A stretch of 64,000 nucleotides of DNA from CAZBRS01 sp964494475 (GTDB lineage: Bacteria > Myxococcota_A > UBA9042 > CAZBRS01), in NCBI GenBank assembly GCA_964494475.1, contig CAZBRS010000026.1, positions 1 to 64,000 on the forward strand, in the 5' to 3' direction. The notes beneath the pieces were generated by a model. The model did no database searches. It saw only the letters and a list, made by a program, of their open reading frames with translations, and was not told where the DNA came from. Positions 59,505 to 64,000 of the stretch are shown in pieces; position 1 is the first letter of the stretch, and the number at the start of each line of letters is the position of its first letter. The translations under genes and the position numbers were made by a program.

Positions 59505-59533
59505 AGCGTACGCGCGCCGCCGCCTGCCGTCAA
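59505..59533 (-). promoter_or_regulatory. promoter for the M28 peptidase
   Basis: Minus strand TTGACG (59533-59528), 17 bp, TACGCT (59510-59505). Divergent pair with the prs promoter. Confidence 0.5.
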
Positions 59534-59547
59534 ACGCGAGCCGCGCG

Positions 59548-59577
59548 TTGACACGGGGGCCCGGTTGCCTGTAATAG
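59548..59577 (+). promoter_or_regulatory. promoter for prs
   Basis: TTGACA (59548-59553), 18 bp, TAATAG (59572-59577); TGTAAT at 59570-59575 would give a 16-bp spacer. GGGGAGGGG follows before the ATG. Confidence 0.6.
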
Positions 59578-59603
59578 GGGCAAACCACCTGGGGAGGGGC
59601 GCC

Positions 59604-60566
59604 ATGTACGGTGAGCTCAAGATCCTGGCCGGCTCGTCGCATCCGAAGCTCGTCGAGGAGATCGCGCGTCACATCGGCATCGCGCCCACGCCCATCGACG
59701 TGGTGCACTTCAAGAACGACAACATGATGGTCCAGATCATGGACAACGTGCGCGGCAAGGATGTGTTCTACATCCAGACCTCGTGCCGCCCCGTGTCCGA
59801 CAACCTGGTCGAGACGCTCATCACCCTCGACGCGCTCAAGCACTCGTCGGCGGGCCGCATCACCGCCGTGCTGCCGTACCTGCCCTACGTGCGCTCCGAC
59901 AAGAAGGACCAGCCCCGCATCAGCATCGCCGCGCGCCTCATGGCCGACCTCATCGAGACGGCCGGCGCCCACCGCGTGCTGACCATGGACCTGCACGCCT
60001 CGCAGATCCAGGGCTTCTTCCGCATCCCGGTCGACCACCTGAAGGCCGTCAACACGCTCTCGTCGTACTACAAGGCCAAGGACCTCGACGACTGGGTGGT
60101 GGTGGCCAGCGACATCGGCGAGATGAAGGAGGTGGCGCCCTACGCCAACCGCCTCGACCTGCCCATCGCGGTCATCGACAAGCGCCGCACGGGCAACGAC
60201 GACAAGAGCGCCGTGCGCTCGATCGTGGGCGAGGTCAAGGACAAGCACTGCCTGCTCATCGACGACGAGATCGCGACCGCCGGCACCATGTGCAACGCGG
60301 CGGCCTTCCTCATGGACTGCGGCGCCCGATCGGTGCGCGGCGCGGCCACCCACGGCGTGCTCGAGGGCGACGCGCTCGAGAAGATCGCGGCCTCGCCCCT
60401 GAAGGAGCTCATGGTGACCAACACCATCCCCGTGGGCGACAAACAGAAAAAGTTGAAGAAGATCAAGGTTCTGTCGGTGGCGGGCCTCTTCGGCGATGCC
60501 ATCATGCGCATTCACAACGGCGACTCGATCAGCGTGCTGTTCGACGATCCCGCCCACGACGAGTGA
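59604..60566 (+). CDS. prs: ribose-phosphate pyrophosphokinase
   Basis: A 320-residue enzyme making PRPP from ribose-5-phosphate and ATP, for nucleotides, His, Trp and NAD. Motifs: ILAGSSHPKL at the N-terminus, TSCRPVSDNLVETLITLDAL, YLPYVRSDKKDQPRISI, TMDLHASQIQGFF (metal/ribose site), AVIDKRRTGND and the PRPP loop CLLIDDEIATAGTM. The loop reads DDEIATAGT rather than the common DDMIDTAGT, a modest variant. Length matches the family. The desulfurase gene follows by 8 bases and is probably in the same transcript. Confidence 0.94.
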   Translation: MYGELKILAGSSHPKLVEEIARHIGIAPTPIDVVHFKNDNMMVQIMDNVRGKDVFYIQTSCRPVSDNLVETLITLDALKHSSAGRITAVLPYLPYVRSDKKDQPRISIAARLMADLIETAGAHRVLTMDLHASQIQGFFRIPVDHLKAVNTLSSYYKAKDLDDWVVVASDIGEMKEVAPYANRLDLPIAVIDKRRTGNDDKSAVRSIVGEVKDKHCLLIDDEIATAGTMCNAAAFLMDCGARSVRGAATHGVLEGDALEKIAASPLKELMVTNTIPVGDKQKKLKKIKVLSVAGLFGDAIMRIHNGDSISVLFDDPAHDE

Positions 60567-60574
60567 TTCGCTCC

Positions 60575-61717
60575 ATGACCTCGCCCATCTATTGGGACAA
60601 CGCGGCCACCACCCGGCCGTTCCCCGAGCTCCTCTCTCCCTCGTGGCTGACCTCGTTGCCGTGGGGCAACCCCTCGTCGGCCCACGGGGCGGGCCTCGCC
60701 GCCAGGCAGGCGCTCGACGGGGCCCGCGAGGTGGTGAAGCGGGCGCTCGGCACCAGCAAGGGCAACGTGATCGTCACCTCGGGCGGCAGCGAGTCCAACC
60801 GCGTGGCGGTGCTCGGCGTGGCCGCGCTGCCCCCGCGCCCGGGCAACGTGGTGCTGAACCGCGTCGAGCACCCCAGCGTGCGCGGCCTCTCGGGCGCGAT
60901 CGAGCAGCTCGGCGTCGAGGTGCGCTTCGCCCCGAACGATCGTGACGGCCGCGTCGACCCCGACCGGCTGGCCCAGTTGGTCGACGACGGCACCATGCTC
61001 GTGTCGGTGCAGGCTGTGAACAACGAGCTCGGCACCGTCCAGCCCCTCGCCGACATCGCCCGGGCTGCCCGGGCCTGCAAGCGCGGCGTGCAGTTGCACG
61101 TCGACGCCGTGCAGGGATTTTTGAAGGTGCCCCTCGACGTCGACGGTTGGGGGCTCGATCTCGTGTCGATCAGCGCGCACAAATTCCACGGGCCGAAGGG
61201 CAGCGGGGCGCTGTGGGTGCGCGATCCGCGGCGCCTGAAGCCGGTCTGCTCGGGCGGCTCGCAGGAGGAGGGGCTCCGGCCCGGCACGCAGAACGTGCCC
61301 GGCTTCCTCGGGCTCGCGAAGGCCATCGAGCTCTGGCAAGAGTGGTCCGAGATGGGGCTCTTTGAGATGCGGGCCCGGCGCGCGCGCTTCGTGGCCGAGG
61401 TGCTGGCGCGGATCCCGGATGCGCGCGTGAACGGCGGCCCCGACGTGGCGCCCCACATCGCCAGCCTCAGCTTTCCGGGCGCGCGGGCCGAGCTGCTGCT
61501 GCACGCGCTCGACGAGCGCGGCGTGCTGGTCTCGGCCGGGGCGGCGTGCCGCTCGGGCGAGAAGGGCCCCAGCGCGGTGTTGAAGGCCGTGGGGCACACC
61601 GAAGACCGGGGTACGTTGCGCTTCTCGTGGGGCCTCTTCCACGACGAGGGCGAGGTCGAGCGCGTCGTGTCGGCGCTCGAGGCGGTCGTGGCCGAGGTGC
61701 GGGAGGTGTCGACGTGA
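60575..61717 (+). CDS. cysteine desulfurase (NifS/IscS-like)
   Basis: A 380-residue PLP enzyme taking sulfur from cysteine as a protein persulfide. Motifs: YWDNAATTRPFPE, TSGGSESNRVAVLG, NNELGTVQPLADIA, the PLP Lys in ISAHKFHGPKGSGALWVRD and the catalytic Cys loop SAGAACRSGEKGPSAVL. GTQNVPGFLGLAKAI is also family-typical. Its stop overlaps the thiI start (GTGA), so its sulfur is probably passed to ThiI for tRNA thiolation, as with the Bacillus NifZ-ThiI pair. An in-frame GTG at 60563 is an alternative start. Confidence 0.92.
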   Translation: MTSPIYWDNAATTRPFPELLSPSWLTSLPWGNPSSAHGAGLAARQALDGAREVVKRALGTSKGNVIVTSGGSESNRVAVLGVAALPPRPGNVVLNRVEHPSVRGLSGAIEQLGVEVRFAPNDRDGRVDPDRLAQLVDDGTMLVSVQAVNNELGTVQPLADIARAARACKRGVQLHVDAVQGFLKVPLDVDGWGLDLVSISAHKFHGPKGSGALWVRDPRRLKPVCSGGSQEEGLRPGTQNVPGFLGLAKAIELWQEWSEMGLFEMRARRARFVAEVLARIPDARVNGGPDVAPHIASLSFPGARAELLLHALDERGVLVSAGAACRSGEKGPSAVLKAVGHTEDRGTLRFSWGLFHDEGEVERVVSALEAVVAEVREVST

Positions 61718-62919
61718 ACGACGGAATGGGCGTGATCCTCAAGGTGGGCGAGCTCTTCCTGAAGGCGGGGACGCGCCACCGCTTCATGCGCCAGCTGCGC
61801 GAGAACGCACGGCGGGTGCTGGCGCCCTTCCCCGAGGTGCGCGTCGAGAAGCCGTACGGCGTGGTGCTGATCCGCCTGGTGCAGCCCATGACCGACGAGC
61901 GCTTCGCCGCCATGCTCGACGTGCTCACCCGCCTGTTCGGCGTGGCGCGCGTGCTGCCGGCGCGGCTGGTCGCGCCCGTGCTGGCCGAGGTGCTCGCGGC
62001 GGCCCTGGTCGAGGTCGAGGCCGCCGTGCAGCGCGCGGGTCGCGACGACCTCGCCTTCCGCCTCAGCGTGAAGCGCGCCGACAAGCGCTTTCAGCCGCCC
62101 TCGGCGGGCATCATCGACGCGGTCGCCACGGCGGTGGTCGATCGCTTCCCGCGCTTCCACGTCGATCTAACGCACCACGACCTCGATCTGCACGTCGAAG
62201 TGCGCGAGGAGGTGGCCTACGTCTACGCCCAGAGCCTGAAGGGCGCCGGCGGCCTGCCCGTGGGCTCCAGCGGGGCCCTGACGCTGCTGCTCTCGGGCGG
62301 CATCGACTCGCCCGTGGCCGGGTGGTTCGGCATGAAGCGCGGCTGCCACGTGCGCGGCATCTACTTCGACTCGTTCCCGCTCATCGGCCGTGAGGCGCGC
62401 GCCAAGGTCGAGAAGCTCGCGGCCCTTCTGGCCCGCTACCAGGGCGGCTTCCACCTCACGGTGGTGCCCTTCGCCGAGGTGCAGAAGTTCTTCAAGAAGG
62501 AGGCCCCGCTGCGCGAGTTGGTGCTGCTCTACCGCCGCTCCATGTACCGCCTCGCGGACCGGCACCGCCGCGAGAACGGGGCCGGCGCGCTGCTCACGGG
62601 CGACAACCTCGGCCAGGTGGCCAGCCAGACGTTGCCGAACCTCAAGTGCCTCGACGACGCGGTCGACACCCTGGTCCTCCGGCCGTTGATCGGCTTCGAC
62701 AAGAGCGACACCGTCGAGCTGTCGCGGGCCCACGGCTTCTTCGACGTCTCGACCGAGGCCGCCGAAGACGCCTGCTCGCTCTTCATGCCCCTGCACCCGC
62801 AGCTCTCGGGCAAGGCCGAGTTCCACCGCGCCATCGAGGAGCGCCTGGGCGAGGCCCTCGCGAAGCTCGAGGACGAGGCCTGGGCGAAGCGGGAGGAGAA
62901 GGCGTTCGGGCTCCCCTAG
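61714..62919 (+). CDS. thiI: tRNA 4-thiouridine sulfurtransferase, short form
   Basis: A 401-residue enzyme forming 4-thiouridine at tRNA position 8. N-terminal ferredoxin-like/THUMP region (about 1-170, ILKVGELFLKAGTRHRFM, DLDLHVEVREEVAYVYAQS), then the PP-loop LLSGGIDSPVAGWFGMKRG and the adenylation core (GALLTGDNLGQVASQTLPNL). The C-terminal rhodanese domain of the E. coli protein is absent, so persulfide transfer must come directly from the coupled desulfurase. Start GTG 61714 has GGGAGG seven bases upstream; an ATG at 61726 is less likely. Confidence 0.94.
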   Translation: MNDGMGVILKVGELFLKAGTRHRFMRQLRENARRVLAPFPEVRVEKPYGVVLIRLVQPMTDERFAAMLDVLTRLFGVARVLPARLVAPVLAEVLAAALVEVEAAVQRAGRDDLAFRLSVKRADKRFQPPSAGIIDAVATAVVDRFPRFHVDLTHHDLDLHVEVREEVAYVYAQSLKGAGGLPVGSSGALTLLLSGGIDSPVAGWFGMKRGCHVRGIYFDSFPLIGREARAKVEKLAALLARYQGGFHLTVVPFAEVQKFFKKEAPLRELVLLYRRSMYRLADRHRRENGAGALLTGDNLGQVASQTLPNLKCLDDAVDTLVLRPLIGFDKSDTVELSRAHGFFDVSTEAAEDACSLFMPLHPQLSGKAEFHRAIEERLGEALAKLEDEAWAKREEKAFGLP

Positions 62920-62926
62920 CCGACCT

Positions 62927-62964
62927 GGAGACCGGAGACCGGAGACCGAGTCCGGCAGGGACTC
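62927..62964 (+). terminator. tandem 7-mers and a hairpin after thiI
   Basis: GGAGACC occurs three times in a row (62927-62947). Next is a stem GAGTCC (62948-62953) with GGACTC (62959-62964) around a 5-base loop. There is no T-tract; it may mark the end of the prs-desulfurase-thiI transcript. Confidence 0.4.
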
Positions 62965-63024
62965 CGCCGTCGTCACCGCGCGCTCCTATCCGCGGCGGGC
63001 CTGTGAGCGACAGGTCCCCGTTGC

Positions 63025-63053
63025 TTGACCGGGTCGTTGCGCGTGACTATACT
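63025..63053 (+). promoter_or_regulatory. near-consensus promoter for the glycosyltransferase
   Basis: TTGACC (63025-63030), 17 bp, TATACT (63048-63053), the best match in the window. A leader of roughly 70 bases would precede the likely start codon. Confidence 0.7.
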
Positions 63054-63130
63054 CCCAGCCTGCCAGCAGGCGACCGGCCGGCCGCTCTCGAGTGCCGGCC
63101 CGAGGAACGGCCCGAATTGAAGGCGGGAAC

Positions 63131-63892
63131 TTGGCAGACGATGTCGGCGTGCCCGTCAGGCCCTCGATCTCGGTGTTCGTACCGGCCTATAACGAGGGGC
63201 CGCGCATCCGCGCCAGTGTGACGACGCTCGAGTCCTTCCTCGCCGGCGCCTTCGATCGCTACGAGGTGGTCGTCGTCGACGATGGGTCGACCGACGATAC
63301 CGCCGACCAGGTCCGAGCCGTCACGTCGGCGCACGTCCGGCTGCGAGGCTTCACTCCCGGGCGCTCCTGGCGCGAAAACCTGGCCGTGGCCATGCTCGAG
63401 TCCGCATCCGACGTGGTCGCCTTCGTCGACGCCGACCTCTCCCCCGACATTCGCGCTCTGCCAACGTTGGTGTCGGCCTTGCAGGCGGGCGCCGACGTAG
63501 CCGTCGGGAGCCGTCGGCTCGCGGCGTCGGCGTGCGAGCGACGGCGCACGCGCAAGGTCGTGAGCGCGGTCTACAACGGGTCCCTGCGCTGGCTGTTCGC
63601 CAGCCCGGTACACGACTGCCAGTGTGGCTTGAAGGCCTTCCGGCCCGCCGTTCTGCGGCGCCTGGTCGGCGAGATGGGGGCTCCCGGCAGGCTGCGCCGG
63701 GGCTGGTTCTGGGACGGAGAGCTCCTCATCCGCGCTCGGCGCCAGGGCTACCGGGTCGTCGAGGTGCCGGTGCGCTGGCTCGAGTCCCCGAGCAGCAGCT
63801 ACTTCCTGCCCGCGCAGGTGGCCCTCGTCCCCTACATCCTGTGGCTGCGCGTCCGCCTGTCCCTGCCATCATCGAAGCCCCATCGTGACTGA
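63131..63892 (+). CDS. family 2 glycosyltransferase (dolichyl-phosphate sugar transferase-like)
   Basis: A 253-residue GT-A enzyme. Motifs: SISVFVPAYNEGPRIRASV, EVVVVDDGSTDDTADQV, VVAFVDADLSPDI (the metal-binding DxD), SRRLAAS, DCQCGLKAFRPAVLRRL and GWFWDGELLIRARRQGYRVVEVPVRW. The pattern matches transferases loading sugar onto polyprenyl phosphate. The start is uncertain: TTG 63131 (AAGGCGGG upstream), GTG 63149, or GTG 63092. The stop overlaps the next gene by 8 bases, suggesting one operon with a membrane protein, possibly its sugar acceptor partner. Confidence 0.87.
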   Translation: MADDVGVPVRPSISVFVPAYNEGPRIRASVTTLESFLAGAFDRYEVVVVDDGSTDDTADQVRAVTSAHVRLRGFTPGRSWRENLAVAMLESASDVVAFVDADLSPDIRALPTLVSALQAGADVAVGSRRLAASACERRRTRKVVSAVYNGSLRWLFASPVHDCQCGLKAFRPAVLRRLVGEMGAPGRLRRGWFWDGELLIRARRQGYRVVEVPVRWLESPSSSYFLPAQVALVPYILWLRVRLSLPSSKPHRD

Positions 63893-64000
63893 TCGGCGAG
63901 CCCTCCGGCTGGCGGCCGACGTGATCTTCTACGCGGCGCTGGCGACCTTTCTTTTCATGGCGGCGGCGCGGAACATCTACAGCCTCGATCCTCCCCTCAA
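63885..64000 (+). CDS. start of a membrane protein (truncated by window edge)
   Basis: GTG 63885, overlapping the glycosyltransferase stop by 8 bases, opens a frame to the window end: VTDRRALRLAADVIFYAALA then TFLFMAAARNIYSLDPPL. It contains one hydrophobic stretch that could be the first transmembrane helix. Proteins in this place next to such transferases are often polyprenyl-sugar flippases or GT-C transferases. Too little is visible for a family call. Confidence 0.6.
   Translation, partial: MTDRRALRLAADVIFYAALATFLFMAAARNIYSLDPPL

Overview
The window is very GC-rich and reads as a chromosomal segment of a Myxococcota (former Deltaproteobacteria) genome, probably a metagenome-assembled one. 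The lineage signs are a C-terminal MYXO-CTERM-like anchor, MopE-type Cys/Asp metal-binding repeats, thrombospondin type-3 repeats in giant lipoproteins, a zinc-ribbon Ser/Thr kinase, a PEGA protein and a possible gliding-motility protein. A 100-N gap flanked by two identical 55-base copies is typical of a de Bruijn graph assembly with k=55. No rRNA, tRNA, CRISPR array, transposase or integrase was recognised.

Layout. 1-1070: end of an Ala/Pro-rich protein, a small secreted CglF-like protein, and a DUF1257-DUF2997 pair. 1167-11045: a 3292-residue lipoprotein with five repeated propeller-like modules joined by acidic Cys-rich linkers. 11141-13725: an unknown protein, a cobalamin adenosyltransferase and a NYN/OST-HTH protein. 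13691-18452: two Cys-rich secreted proteins on the minus strand, separated by the assembly gap and a frameshifted pseudogene. 18673-26909: a Cys-motif protein, a CBM9-like lipoprotein and a 2084-residue Asp-rich TSP3/MopE lipoprotein. 26998-34673: a cyclic-2,3-diphosphoglycerate-synthetase-like protein, a mannose-1-phosphate guanylyltransferase, lipoproteins, a PEGA protein and RarA. 34674-40309: a sigma-like small protein, a radical SAM protein, a subtilase, an array of five perfect hairpins, and a kinase/cyclase-like fusion.

40408-49038 is a nearly complete haem operon in the order hemA-hemC-hemD-hemE-hemN-hemH-hemG(Y)-hemB, mostly with overlapping or closely spaced genes. hemL lies about 7 kb further on (56282). 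Together they cover glutamyl-tRNA to protohaem by the protoporphyrin route. Between hemB and hemL sits a two-gene module, a P-loop ATPase with a TOPRIM/RloB-like partner (49114-51107), which resembles an anti-phage or abortive-infection cassette and has less GC-biased codons than its surroundings.

51126-62919 holds housekeeping and exported functions: an unknown lipoprotein, nitroreductase, exported cyclophilin, alpha/beta hydrolase, L-serine dehydratase, hemL, deoC, an M28 peptidase lipoprotein, PRPP synthetase, and a cysteine desulfurase-ThiI pair. The window ends in a glycosyltransferase and the start of a membrane protein.

Regulation. Most intergenic spaces contain a recognisable sigma-70-like promoter of the form TTGAC(C/A), a 16-18 bp spacer, then TAnnnT. 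Several are divergent pairs. The hemA and hemC promoters lie so close to the start codons that their transcripts may be leaderless or nearly so.
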